This document shows, piece by piece, positions 24,757-35,215 of a stretch of 64,000 bases of DNA. A program made the position numbers and the translations under genes. The notes beneath the pieces were generated by a model. The model did not search any database. It saw only the letters and a list, made by a program, of their open reading frames with translations, and had not been told where the DNA came from. The stretch spans positions 14,914,121-14,978,120 of the forward strand of contig CM054158.1 of NCBI GenBank assembly GCA_028751875.1. The letters run 5' to 3'. How positions within the stretch are numbered: the first letter of the stretch is position 1; every line of letters starts with the position of its first letter. The stretch comes from Rapana venosa (Eukaryota; Mollusca; Gastropoda; Neogastropoda; Muricidae).

Positions 24757-24793
<37 letters not shown>

Positions 24794-26411
24794 GTAATTC
24801 ACGTTGGCCGAAGTGGAATACAGCTACCCTAATCATCATCATCATTAACCATTACACTTCAGTGGTGTGTAGGGCAGCAACAAAGTGCTTCCACTCCTGT
24901 CTATCCAGGGCCAACCTAGTCACTGATCCCCAAGAGTGCTGCATGGCCTTCATCTTACTTTCTACCGTTATCCTGCTGGTAGCTTCCTTTCGGCTTTGGC
25001 CATCAGCATTCATACCAGTCTCACTGGACCCCAGAGGTCCTTCGCACGCAAAAGTAGAAATTTTCTCTGTTGCTGTTTCGTAACTTCACTTCTTTTACTG
25101 GACAGGGTTGTTAGCCCTGTGCCCAACCCCCAACCAGGAGGAAGGGTCCCACCAAAGTCACCTCTTACGATATGCCTGGTTGGAGGGCAGGGATCCTATT
25201 CTTGCAATGCTCACTTTGCAAGCATTCCCGGTGAGTCCCACAGGGGTAGCTACCCTAATAGTGGGTTTAAAAAAGGTTGCATACGCAAAATCTCACAATA
25301 TATAGATAGATAGATAGATAGATGAAAATGGCAATTTTACCTCAACTGTGTGCTTGAACTAGTTGAAGGGAGTTGGTGCCCAACAGAATTGTGGGTTAAT
25401 ATTAAGACAATATATATATATTAGTACGAATATATATAGGAATAAGTCATTGAATGATTGATGAATAGGATTTACTGGTAAACTTTACGAGAAAGGTAAG
25501 TCTTCGGTAAAGGGTATAAAAATATGGATGACCCAAGTTTTGTTGTTGTTTTATTTTACTGGTATAAATTAGTGATTTCAAAGGCGAAAATATATGTGTG
25601 CTGCCAAGAATACAAACAATCATGAAAGCCAGAAATTGTTTTAATCTAGCCTAAGGGATGTGACTTTTCTTTCCATGCAGCAATGCTGATTGTTTCCTTT
25701 CTTCTGACTGAGTACTAGTGCTGTAAGGAGACAGTCTGTGATGGTGAAAAGTCTGAAGGTGATCACTTGGACTTTGGAGCAGATATATTAGTGACAGCGA
25801 ATTTAGACACTTGTAAATAATCAATTCCTTTTCCGTCTAAAATCACTGAAAGTGAAACTGAAGATACCACTCTGGATGAAGAATAACTATGGCAGTCATT
25901 GTGCCTTTCAGTTGTTGCCTTTAAAAAAAACACTTTTTTTTTCTATTGTTATTTGTAGTGAGAGATTAAGACCTTACAGATGATATGTATAGTACAGTTT
26001 GTTCTGGTGTTAACTTTAATCATGATGATGGTGCCTGTGTGTATGTGAATTGTGATAGTTAAAAGTAAGGCTATAAATGTGTATGTGTGTGTTGTGTGGT
26101 GATATTAATGATGATTGTGCCTGTTTATCAGCCAGTGCTCGGTGTAAAAGTGGACCTGAAGTCAAAGGAGGCCCAACAAATTTTAGACCGGATGCACAAG
26201 CACTCAAGAAACCTGAATGTCAATCTGGAGCCAGAGTATCATGGGTACCAGTGCACACTTACCATCGGAAAAATTATCAGGATCCAAAATTGCAAGTTGT
26301 GGGCTCGCTACTACAGGTACTGGCATGGATTTATGAATGGGGGGAACTTAGGAAGCCTTTTGTGTCTTGGATCAGTTGGTCTGTTTTGAAACTATTGTCT
26401 GATGTATTTAT

Positions 26412-26476
<65 letters not shown>

Positions 26477-29400
26477 GACAAACTGAAAGAGTAGCAAATG
26501 AAATAAAAGTTAAATAAAATTAAAATGTCTTTTTAAAAAAGCGAAGGAAAACAAGTGCGTGTAACCAATACAACTCTTTTGTCATTGCAAGAAAAGCCTC
26601 CACAATTTAGCTAATACAAAAAAAAAGTTAAATCACCATATAACTTTTTATGTACAGTTTTGGTGACACCTGTACATTTGTGCAACCTGCCTCAAGGTTT
26701 GTCTTGTGGGTGAACCATCACTACAGGTTTCAGCAGAGGATGGGCTTACATATTCCTGGTACCTTAAGCCTTCAGGAGAAACACCTCTCAATTCAGAGGT
26801 GCTTTTGCTCTCACAGGATTAATGCAGTAATTCTGAAGCTAATGCTGCCACCAAGCATGGATTTTATGGAAAAGAAGGAAGATATACTGTAAAGTATTGC
26901 AAAAAATAGATAAGTGAAATATTTATGCTATTAATATGAAATCCTTGTGCCCAGTGATGCAGAAAATCATTTTAATATACACCTGGAGTGGTCAGCTCTG
27001 CCCTGGCTTACCCAAACATTGTCAGATCATGTAGATCCCACAGGTAAAACATAAAGTTGAAAATATAGGATTATAGGAGTTGCTCTCCAAACTTGGTAAC
27101 TTGAAACTAAAATGTTGTATTTGAGTGAAGAATTAAAAACAAACTTTGGACTACAAATTTCTCTGGTTCCAACATGCATTAATTTTGTATCATGTAGAAT
27201 CTTATTCATGATCTTTTAATAAAAATCAGTATTGCACTTGCACTGTCTTGTGGTTTGACATGGGGGATCTTGTGTGTGTCCTGTGCATCACAGTGGGACA
27301 AGCATGGACTTGTACAAAACTATTTAAAGCAGTTTAAGAATTATTTGCATTTAAGAATAAATTACAAGATATGAAGAAATAAAGGAAAATATACACTTCA
27401 TAAGTACTAATAATTGTGCGCTATACATGTCCACTGTAATTATGTCACATTGCAATTCACTTGACATCACTGTCTGAACTTTTCTGTGGATCCCAAATTT
27501 TCATACTTTTCCAATATACTGCTAATCATGTTGCTAGTAATGTCAAGTCTGAACAATGTGCCAAGCATCATCATTAAAGTAATAAAGTGTGAGCTATCAG
27601 TAATAATTTGCAGCTTTTTTTGTGTGTTACAGTATGTAAACTTTATATTACATGTGATTGTGGACCATGTCTCAACAAGAGACAGCAGATTTCAGTTTTT
27701 GCGCCAGCTGTCCGTTTTTCAGCAACAGATTTCAATGAGTGATTTTGGTCCATATTTCAGCAAAAGATTTCAGTGATTGTGGTCCATGTTTCAGCAAGAG
27801 TAAAGACACAAAAACTAGATTTCAGTGATTTGTGACTTGTGGTCCAAGTTTCAGAGGGAGACCGGTCAATCATTCATTTGATTTAACATGCCAGCCAAGA
27901 CATTGAGTAGCAGTTGGACTCTCGCTGTTTCAGGCAGAAACAGAAGATGGAGAGGAAGTGGGGAAGAGGGGAAGTGGAGGAACAGAGACTGTTCCACGGC
28001 ACACACCCTACCAACATCGACAGCATCTGTGAACATGGCTTCCTCACGGACAGGCCAATGGAAAATGGCTCTTTCATAGGGAAAGGTGAGATTTTGATGA
28101 GTCATTTTCTTTTTAGGAATTCGTTGGTTTTGTTAACAGGTCAGCAGGGGTCTTTCTAAATAATTCACCATAGATATACTTGACTTCCCGTTTGACTCCT
28201 TGAGGAGTTGGTGGGGTTCTCAGGCATTCGCAGAAATGGGGGGGGCAGGGAGGGGGGGGGAGTTAAATCATGAAAACTGGTTAAGGAATGTAACTCTTCC
28301 ATGTCAATTACTTCCCTTCTCAGCGTTACATCACAAGTCATCACTAGGTAGCAAGTGAACTCCCTCTGTTGAAGAAGGGGACGCACTCCCAAAATCTTGT
28401 CGCACACTTAAAACCCATTCTGCCTGTAAAAAGAGAACAGCCAATTCGGTCTGGTGGGAACAGATAACTTTCAAAAAACGCATGCATACTGATGTCATGT
28501 TTACACATCATCCCTGGAGTTGGCATGCAGCTACTTTAATGATCACTTGGTGGACACAGTCCCATAGCAAAAAAAACCACCCCAAAATCTTAACCCTAGT
28601 AGCGCTGAATATGCAGCAACAAGCCTCACTTCTATTGGCTGAATTAACATTGGCTAGCATTGTTTTGGAGCAGGGTGGGCTCAAACAACCCTTGATATTG
28701 ATATATAAAACTGAATTAAATGTGTTAAGCTATATATGACTGGAAAGAACAGATAATATGCTTTTAAATGAGCGTAATTTTATAATAGTGTGTAGTGATT
28801 ATGATTATGTAAAAAAAATAAAAAAATAAAAATCGTGTGCGCACTACTGATCACTGTTCCTTCGTCAGGGCCCCGGATCAATTTTAACACGATAAGCAAA
28901 GTTCTTGCGGTGCATAAATGTCATGATTAGGTAAACACTATTTCTTGACATTAGTTTTAAAAAAATAAGGAGTTTGTATCGCTTTATCGGTCACCAAATA
29001 CTCGGAAAAGTTCAGCGAAAGGATCGACGCCATCACGACCGTCATGGTGGAATGTGCGAAGTGGTACTTTCTATGACGAAAATACAAAGATCGCTTGATT
29101 TCATGTGATGCAAAGTATTCAGCAGCATAGCGATTTGACTCAACAACAGTTATTTCGAAGCCTCGTTGCATCAAAATAAAGTAAAACAATCTGTGACGTT
29201 GAAATCGCCGAGTAGCGAAGAAGTCCATCCAGCAAAACTAGCACCGCTCGATTCAGTCCGATCGCGATCGATTTTTACCAAGTTTTTCAAAAATATTCCA
29301 CAATCCTTACCTCATCGTCTCTCTCATTGTTTATTTCAACCAAATCCAGCCTCTAAGAGTCCTCCTCGCTGTCAATATTGTAAAAAAGCTCGAAAAACGC

Positions 29401-29902
29401 TTGAAGAAATTCTAGTGCAAACACTGGCCGCCATTTTTGTTGAAGACGATCTCGGCTGGTCCGAAAAAAATAAAAAATACACTCTTAACCAATCAGATTC
29501 TTCGTTGCTTGTGTGTGTCAAACGACCTTCACCCCTTTCTGCGGGCCTACAACGGCCTTAACATTCATTGGCTGACCTTTGAAAGTGAAAGTAAGCTTTC
29601 AACTATGATCACCCACGTCATCCCGGAATATTCCGGGATCCGTCACACAGCCTAGACCCGCCTTTACCAGAATATTCCGGGAACCGCGCCACTAGGGTTA
29701 ACATTGGTGAATCTAGGCAAGAAACAAAAACGAAAATAAAAACAATACAAAATTCCCAACCGCTACCACCACCGTAAAAGGCGCACTGCTCTTGATTAAT
29801 TTGAATGTTGTTTTTCCTTTGTAGGTATCTACTTCGCACAGGACAGCTTCTTGGCACTAGGTTACACCATGAAAAGCTGTGTCATTCGAAATCCAATGAT
29901 TT
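21280..29902 (+). CDS. PARP-family ADP-ribosyltransferase (3' partial)
   Basis: Four exons (coding parts 21280-21474, 26132-26316, 27934-28085, 29825-29902) join with matching phases (0, 2, 1) into about 203 residues. Proteins of this fold transfer ADP-ribose from NAD+ to targets. Visible landmarks are KIIRIQN (residues 112-118) followed by LWARYYR, the usual entry to the catalytic fold; LFHGT with His148; and GKGIYFA with Tyr180. The 32-residue His-Tyr spacing and short variable N-terminus resemble small or mono-ADP-ribosylating PARPs of the PARP7/11/12/14 type. That placement is inference, because the third catalytic position (Glu in polymerases, often Ile/Leu/Tyr in mono-transferases) lies in unseen 3' exons. 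No WWE or macro domain is seen. Exons 3-4 recur at 50151-51490. Confidence 0.88.
21521..24758. mobile_element. 3.24-kb TIR DNA element within TA repeats
   Basis: The left end begins GACTTCCTGCCAAAAGGTCG at 21521 and the right end (24736-24758) is its reverse complement. Over 23 bp there is one mismatch. Both ends abut TA arrays (about 21489-21520 and 24759-24791), so a TA duplication is likely but cannot be delimited. Inside, a motif near GTCGCACATCAGTGATTACA recurs about seven times (near 21706, 21870 reversed, 22050, 23733, 23975, 24149, 24345). No transposase is recognisable and frames are short, so it looks non-autonomous. It lies in intron 1 of the PARP gene. I cannot name the superfamily. 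Confidence 0.8.
24845..25310. repeat. Dispersed repeat fragment in intron 1
   Basis: A GC-richer block contains GTGTGTAGGGCAGCAACAAA and later GGTTGCATACGCAAAATCTC. The last motif recurs near 5167-5187 and, degraded, near 54450. It may be the 3' part of a retroelement in reverse orientation, but no protein motif confirms this. A GATA tetranucleotide run follows at 25301-25323. Confidence 0.4.
25324..26131. other. Remainder of PARP intron 1
   Basis: Clean AT-rich sequence with no coding exon recognised. It ends at acceptor CTGTTTATCAG (26131). Confidence 0.6.
26132..26316 (+). CDS. PARP exon 2 (residues 66-127)
   Basis: Bounded by acceptor TGTTTATCAG and donor AGGTACTGG (donor GT at 26317). 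It starts at a codon boundary and ends in phase 2. It encodes PVLGVKVDLKSKEAQQILDR to IGKIIRIQNCKLWARYY. The (K)IxRIQN-x(2)-LW pattern is the conserved helix that opens the PARP catalytic domain. The split Arg127 codon is completed exactly by exon 3. Confidence 0.88.
26317..27933. other. PARP intron 2
   Basis: It contains a TA array at 26420-26472, unique AT-rich sequence, and from 27655 to about 27860 a degenerate tandem repeat of about 34-36 bp (words GATTTCAGTGATTGTGGTCC and CATGTTTCAGCAA). The repeat supplies many decoy TTTCAG acceptors just upstream of the real one at 27933. The part from about 27480 on is duplicated at 50151. Confidence 0.7.
27934..28085 (+). CDS. PARP exon 3 (residues 127-178, catalytic His)
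   Basis: Acceptor CTCGCTGTTTCAG ends at 27933 and donor GAAAGGTGAG has its GT at 28086. It enters in phase 2 and leaves in phase 1. It encodes KQKMERKWGRGEVEEQRLFH then GTHPTNIDSICEHGF and ends at GSFIGK. LFHGT holds His148, which in PARPs binds the NAD+ nicotinamide-ribose region. The IC-x(2)-GF segment after it is typical of the family. Confidence 0.92.
28350..28540 (+). mobile_element. Old SINE A-like relic
   Basis: Weak family A signals (AAATCTTGTCGCACAC, AAAACCCATTCTGCC, GGTGGGAACAGATAAC) are shared with 51012-51207. The relic therefore predates the duplication. Confidence 0.45.
28594..29697 (-). mobile_element. piggyBac-type element, internally deleted
   Basis: The ends CCCTAGTAGCGC and GCGCCACTAGGG are inverted repeats (11/12). 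They are flanked by TTAA at 28590-28593 and 29698-29701. The second copy of the locus has a single TTAA (51257-51260) at this spot, an exact empty site. TTAA targets and CCC...GGG ends are piggyBac hallmarks. On the minus strand about 29228-28938 encodes a piece resembling the transposase N-terminal part: ITVVESNRYAAEYFASHE, then EYLVTDKAIQTPYFF, like the ETNRYA and YW-x-TD...TP-x-F signatures. An acidic stretch (DSEEDS) lies upstream in another frame. At 1104 bp without the catalytic region it cannot move itself. Confidence 0.93.
29825..29902 (+). CDS. PARP exon 4 (residues 178-204, catalytic Tyr)
   Basis: Acceptor TTTCCTTTGTAG ends at 29824 and donor TTTGTAAGTTC has its GT at 29903. It is 78 bp, phase 1 to phase 1. 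It encodes GIYFAQDSFLALGYTMKSCV then IRNPMI. GKGIYFA is the PARP signature strand with Tyr180, which stacks on nicotinamide. Tyr191 aligns with the usual tyrosine about ten residues on. No later exon is seen; GT-rich sequence and the N gap follow within 65 bp. Confidence 0.92.
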
Positions 29903-29967
29903 GTAAGTTCTCCAAATGTCCTGTATGTGGTGTGGTGTGGTGTGTTTGGTGTGGTGTGTGTGTCAAA

Positions 29968-30467
29968 NNNNNNNNNNNNNNNNNNNNNNNNNNNNNNNNN
30001 NNNNNNNNNNNNNNNNNNNNNNNNNNNNNNNNNNNNNNNNNNNNNNNNNNNNNNNNNNNNNNNNNNNNNNNNNNNNNNNNNNNNNNNNNNNNNNNNNNNN
30101 NNNNNNNNNNNNNNNNNNNNNNNNNNNNNNNNNNNNNNNNNNNNNNNNNNNNNNNNNNNNNNNNNNNNNNNNNNNNNNNNNNNNNNNNNNNNNNNNNNNN
30201 NNNNNNNNNNNNNNNNNNNNNNNNNNNNNNNNNNNNNNNNNNNNNNNNNNNNNNNNNNNNNNNNNNNNNNNNNNNNNNNNNNNNNNNNNNNNNNNNNNNN
30301 NNNNNNNNNNNNNNNNNNNNNNNNNNNNNNNNNNNNNNNNNNNNNNNNNNNNNNNNNNNNNNNNNNNNNNNNNNNNNNNNNNNNNNNNNNNNNNNNNNNN
30401 NNNNNNNNNNNNNNNNNNNNNNNNNNNNNNNNNNNNNNNNNNNNNNNNNNNNNNNNNNNNNNNNNNN
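29968..30467. other. Assembly gap, 500 N, at a duplication junction
   Basis: Exactly 500 N. The sequence before it (GTGTGTCAAA) matches 51527-51536 and the CA-rich sequence after it matches the block from about 58850. By analogy the missing part could be about 7 kb rather than 500 bp. Confidence 0.95.
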
Positions 30468-30941
30468 CACACCACACACACCACACACACACACATATGC
30501 ACATATCCACCACACCACAACACAACACAGCAGAACACACACACACACAACACACACAAAACACACACACACCACACACCACACACACACCTACCACATC
30601 ACACCACAACACAACACAGCAGAACACACACACATACACAAAACTCCCACACCACAACACAACACAGCAGAACACACACACACATCCCACACATATCTAC
30701 ACACACCATACAACACCAACCACAACACAGCAGAACACAAACACAACTACCACACCACAACACAAACAACACAGCAGAACAAACCCCAAAACTACCCCCA
30801 CCACACCACACCACAACACCACAAAACACACACCAAAACAACCAATCACACCACACCACAACACAACATAGCTGAACACAAACAAAAACTCCCACACAAA
30901 CTACACCAAAACACAACTCCGAAGAACACACACCACACCCC

Positions 30942-30988
<47 letters not shown>

Positions 30989-31318
30989 CAACTACCAACT
31001 ACACCATACCACAGCACGACACAGCAGAACAGACACACACAACTACCACACCACAACGCAACACAACATAACACACACAACTACCACACCACCACAACAC
31101 AGCATAACACACACAAAATTTAAACCACACCACACCACACCATAACACAACACAGAAAGAAGTAAACACACACAGCTACCACACCACAGCACAACACAGC
31201 ATAACACACATACAACTACTACACCACACCACACCACACCACAACACAACACAGCAGAACACACACACACAAAAACTACCACACCACACACAAACACCAC
31301 AACACAGCACAACACATA

Positions 31319-31354
<36 letters not shown>

Positions 31355-31690
31355 CACACACACACACACACACACACACACAACTACCACACCACACTCC
31401 AACACACCACAACACAGCACAACACACCACAACACACACAACAACCACAACACACACAAACAACACAATACCAAAACCAAACCCAACACACACAACATGC
31501 ACAACACACAAATACCACACCACACCACACCCAAACAAAATACAGCAGAACAACACACAACTACAAACCATACCATGAAAAAATCAGAAAACACAACACA
31601 ATACCACACCACATACACCACACCATGACACAACACAGAAGAGCACACACATACACACACATACATACACACACACACACACCACACACA
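30468..31690 (+). repeat. CA-rich low-complexity block with 12-bp words
   Basis: The block has almost no G. It is built on ACCACACCACAACACAACAC followed by AGCAGAACACACAC, repeated with variation. The recurrent CACAGCAGAACA word gives it higher-order periodicity beyond simple CA. There is no coding potential. Confidence 0.9.
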
Positions 31691-32037
31691 CAACACACAC
31701 CTCAATTGCATCACAGAAGGGACAGCTAGTTTAGAAAGAACTTTCTGGAAACCCACCATGTCAGGATTACACTAATTAGCCCCAGGGCCAGATTATACCA
31801 TACTGCCATTGTCCACTTTGATGGGACAATGACCTGCAAGGAAACAGGTGGAGCTAGAGGGGGGAAGAGGGGGGTAGAATAATGAATAGTCAAGTGGATT
31901 GTGTGGTAGGCATGTCCATTGTTTAAAATGCCTGAGGGTGACAATCTTTACAAAGAGGCTCTGGGTGAATGGTCACATGTTTTGCCAACAGAAGAACAAC
32001 ATTGAAAGCTCTGGTTCTCACACACATGTTCTGTGAT

Positions 32038-32532
32038 GATTGGTTGATGGTACAGAACTTCCTGTGGACTATTTAATACAGTCTAACTAAGACCACAGTC
32101 ACAGTCTATCCTAGGACATTGACCTGATCACAGCAAGGCTCTGCTCCACTCGTTGGATTGCTACCGGACTATATATTTCAAGTGTTCAAGTTTTTCAAAA
32201 TCTTTCTTTTATTTCAAAGGTAAGTTTGGGCTTTCTTTTTATTAATTCATTAATCACTGGAATTTGAGTTTTATTCTGAGATGTAAAATATTACAAGCTG
32301 ACAGCCCCCACCCCCCACCCCCTCCCCAATATTGCCTCTGTGGTTGGCTTGGCTATAAACAAAATTGGGTTGGATTGGAGTAAGGAGGTAATATTTGGGT
32401 TGTTTCTGTTTTTTGTAAACTTTCTCATGTTTTATTAATGCTTTGTAAAGTCATCTTTATTTCATTTTATGTGCTTGTTTTTTATTTTCACTTGTTCCCT
32501 TAGACATATTATTTAAATCTAATTCTTTTCAG
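32038..32532 (+). promoter_or_regulatory. Promoter-like and splice-like module in unit C
   Basis: GATTGGTTGATGG (an inverted CCAAT box) at 32038-32050 is followed 19 bp later by CTATTTAATA (TATA-like, 32069-32078). About 140 bp downstream is a consensus donor CAAAGGTAAGT (GT at 32220) and 310 bp later the acceptor CTAATTCTTTTCAG (AG at 32531-32532). The same arrangement is seen in units A and D and nearly so in F; B and E have damaged donors. Shared descent alone could explain this, so promoter function is inference. Confidence 0.35.
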
Positions 32533-32566
32533 TCTTCAGCTTTTTGCTTCATTTAATTTGAGATCA

Positions 32567-32851
32567 GGAGGCACCATGGTTGAGTGGTTTAGGCGGTCAA
32601 CTCGTGATCCAGAGGTTGCGGGTTCGATCCCTGCTCGGCTCGGTGTTGTGTCCTTGGGAAAGACACTTTACTCCTATTTTCCCCCACTCCACCCAGGTGT
32701 ACAAGTGGGTACCAGCTCTGCTGGGGAAGTATCTGGTGACAGACTAGCGTCCTGTGACAGGGGTGGTGAAAAACCATCAGTTCGCTTAATGCTACAGAAA
32801 CCGGGATAAGCTCCGGCTCTATGGGCCTTCTGGCTCGAAAGAACATACTTT
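32567..32851 (+). mobile_element. SINE family C with 14-bp target duplication
   Basis: The head is GGCACCATGGTTGAGTGGTT, the B box GGGTTCGATCCC, and the 3' part ATAAGCTCCGGCTCTATGGG then CCTTCTGGCTCGAAAG. It is bounded by TTAATTTGAGATCA (32553-32566) and TTAATTTAAGATCA (32852-32865), one mismatch. Units A and B keep an uninterrupted single copy of the target (near 8285 in A), so the insertion is younger than the unit duplication. Confidence 0.93.
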
Positions 32852-33254
32852 TTAATTTAAGATCAAGAATGCTGCTGAAAAGGTGTGTTTACAAATAATG
32901 ATTGTAGCAGGCCTATGCCAACTTTTTTTTCTTTGTTCTGCTTCCTTCATGTTTATCTGTTGTAATGTTTTGCCATGTGTAAGTTTTAGAAACTTTTTTA
33001 TTCTTTAACCTTTGGCAGAATGCAAATGTACATTGCCCAGCATTTAGATGGGCTACACAGAGTTTTTGAATTACAAAGTAGCTAATCTGGCCTTGGTTAT
33101 GCTGAGTTCCATGAAACATGAAACAGACAAGTTTGACTTTGAAAAGTTTGAAACACCAGGCCTTTTTTCTCACCCCCCCCCTTTCCAACCCCACTTAGAA
33201 TTGGGGTACATATGTACATAAGCACAGTTCAAATTTAGTGGGAGGGGGGGGGGG

Positions 33255-33342
33255 TTGAGGGGAGGGGGTGGGCACACTCACTCAAACACACACACACACA
33301 CACGCACATGCACATACACACACACACACACACCCCACACAC

Positions 33343-33379
<37 letters not shown>

Positions 33380-33452
33380 GGGTGGCACACTTACTCAAAC
33401 ACACACACACACCACACACACACAAAACACACACACGCACACGCACACACAC

Positions 33453-33500
<48 letters not shown>
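33255..33500 (+). repeat. CA microsatellite between units C and D
   Basis: The CA array has a TGGCACACTTACTCAAACAC repeat inside it (about 33269 and 33383), suggesting tandem duplication of the unit junction. Confidence 0.9.
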
Positions 33501-35215
33501 CAATTGCATCACAGAAGGGACAGCTAGTTTAGAAAGAACTTTCTGGAACCCCACCATGTCAGGACCACACTAATTAGCCCTACACACTTTATACAACCCT
33601 TAGTCCTAGCCTCAGGGCCTGATTATACAATACTGCCATTGTCCACTTTGATGGGACAATGACCTGCAAGGAAACAGGTGGAGGGGGAGGGGGGCAGAGG
33701 AGGGTAGAATAATGAAGAGTCAAGTGGATTGTGTGGTGGGCGTGTCCATTGTTTAAAATGCCTGAGGGTGACAATCTTTACAAAATAGGCTCTGGGTGAA
33801 TGGTCACATGTTTTGCCAACAGAAGAACAACATTGAAAGCTCTGGTTCTCACACACATGTTCTGTGATGATTGGTTGATGGTACAGAACTTCCTGTGGAC
33901 TATTTAATACAGTCTAACTAAGACCACAGTCACATTGGTGGTGAGTGAGAGTAAGGATCAGATAATAAGACAACCACAGTCACAGTCTATCCTAGGACAT
34001 TACAGTCTATCCTAGGACATTGATCTGATCACAGCAAGGCTCTGCTCCACTGTTGGATTGCTACCAGGACTATATATTTCAAGTGTTCAAGTTTTTCACA
34101 ATCTTTCTTTTATTTCAAAGGTAAGTTTTGGTGGTTTTTTTCTTATTAATTTATTAATCACTGGAATTTGAGTTTTATTCTGAGATGTAAAATTTTGCAA
34201 GAAGTTTTGGGTTGTTTTTGTTGTTTTAAACTTTCTCATGTTTTGCTCATGTTTTGTAAAATCATCTCTGTTTCAGTTTATTTACTTTCAGTGGATCGGT
34301 GGTCTGAGGAAAGCCCCGTCTAAAAAGCGAAAATTTGGGTCGAGTGTGGGCGGTTCATACTCGTTGGACCGGAAATTTTTTTCCCCCATCCATTAGACCA
34401 TAGGGGTGGTCTGGGCGCTGCTTTCAGAAGAGGATAAACCAAGGTCCCGTGGTTAAAACGAATTTATTTATGTTTTAAAAAAACCCCGGCAAAAAGAGAG
34501 TTGTCCCTGGCAAAATTCTTAAAAAAAGCCACTCTGTGGAAACAAATACAGCTGCAAAAAAAAAAAGGGTGGAAAAGGGTGGGAGGTTAAAAAAAGTGGC
34601 GACGCGTTCCCCCGCTCTCCCTGGGGAAGCCCCCAAAAATTTCACGGAGAGAAATCTCCCGTGACTTAAAGTGGTAGAAAAAAAATCGAGCGTTTTTTTG
34701 TTGCTTTACAAGATTCAGGCTTAAAAAATTCCTACTTTATTTTTTAATTTTATTTTTATTTTTATTTTATTTTATTATTATTATTATGTACTTTTTTTTC
34801 TTTGTTTTCCATGGTCCTTGACATATTATGAAAACCCAATTCTTTTCAGTCTTCAGTTTTTTTGCTTTTTTTTAATTTTAAAGGCAAGAATTAAAAAAAG
34901 GGTGTTTAAAAATGATTATGTACGGGCCTTCCCTACTTTTTTTTTTGTTCTGTTTCCCTTCTTTTTTATCTGTTGTAAGTTTTGCACATTTTATTTAGAA
35001 ACTTTTTTTTTTTTAAAACCTTGGCCCCAATGCAAATTTCATTCCATATTTAGATGGGCTAACAGAGTTTTTAAATTGCAAAGTTTACGGGCCTTAGTTA
35101 GCTGGTTCCATAAAACCACATTTTGACTTTAAAAAGTTTAAAAACACTGGGCCCTTTTTTTCCCCCGCCCCCTCACCCCCCCCCCCTCCCCCCCTTGGAA
35201 TTGGGTACACTGTAA
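33500..35215 (+). repeat. Unit D of the macro-repeat
   Basis: It starts CTCAATTGCATCACAGAAGG (about 33498) and follows unit C closely. It has a small local duplication of CACAGTCTATCCTAGGACAT at about 33978-34020 and a donor AAGGTAAGT (GT at 34121-34122). It is interrupted by SINE D (34297-34790), resumes with the acceptor-like TTCTTTTCAG (about 34838-34850), and is broken off near 35215 by the retrotransposon. Confidence 0.75.
34297..34790 (+). mobile_element. SINE family D, full-length but degraded
   Basis: Landmarks in order: GGTGGTCTGGGCGCTGC, AACCAAGGTCCCGTGG, TTGTCCCTGGCAAAATTC, GCGACGCGTTCCC, GCTCTCCCTGGGGAAG and CCCGTGACTTAAAGTGGTAG, then a T/A-rich tail to about 34790. The same landmarks appear reversed at 63830-64000. 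Units A, C and F are uninterrupted at this position. Confidence 0.75.

Larger units (their letters stand above)
28086..29824. other. PARP intron 3
   Basis: The intron carries an old SINE A-like relic and the piggyBac element at 28594-29697. Without the element the intron is about 635 bp, close to its counterpart at 50747-51383. A G tract lies at 28238-28260. Confidence 0.8.
31690..33250 (+). repeat. Unit C of the macro-repeat
   Basis: The best-preserved unit. It begins CTCAATTGCATCACAGAAGG and runs through GATGGGACAATGACCTGCAA, the promoter/splice-like module, a C-rich tract (about 32305-32330) and GCCCAGCATTTAGATGGGC. It ends in TTGGGGTACATATGTACATA with a pyrimidine/G tract. The SINE C insertion at 32567-32851 splits it. 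No long frame is conserved between units, so any product would be non-coding. Confidence 0.75.

Noticed and set aside
27486..27776. 96-residue frame duplicated at 50079-50444
   Set aside because: It lies in the duplicated intron and spans a degenerate tandem repeat and decoy splice sites; conservation reflects recent duplication, not coding.
29166..29561. 131-residue plus-strand frame in the piggyBac element with a CQYC motif
   Set aside because: It runs antisense to the transposase relic; the single CxxC is not enough for the Cys-rich C-terminal domain of these transposases.
32567..32640. tRNA gene (Ser/Leu-like), likewise at 2950-3027, 4808-4890 and 19050-19123
   Set aside because: These are heads of SINEs: they continue into shared bodies, occur in several copies and, for family C, are flanked by target duplications; no intact cloverleaf was established.
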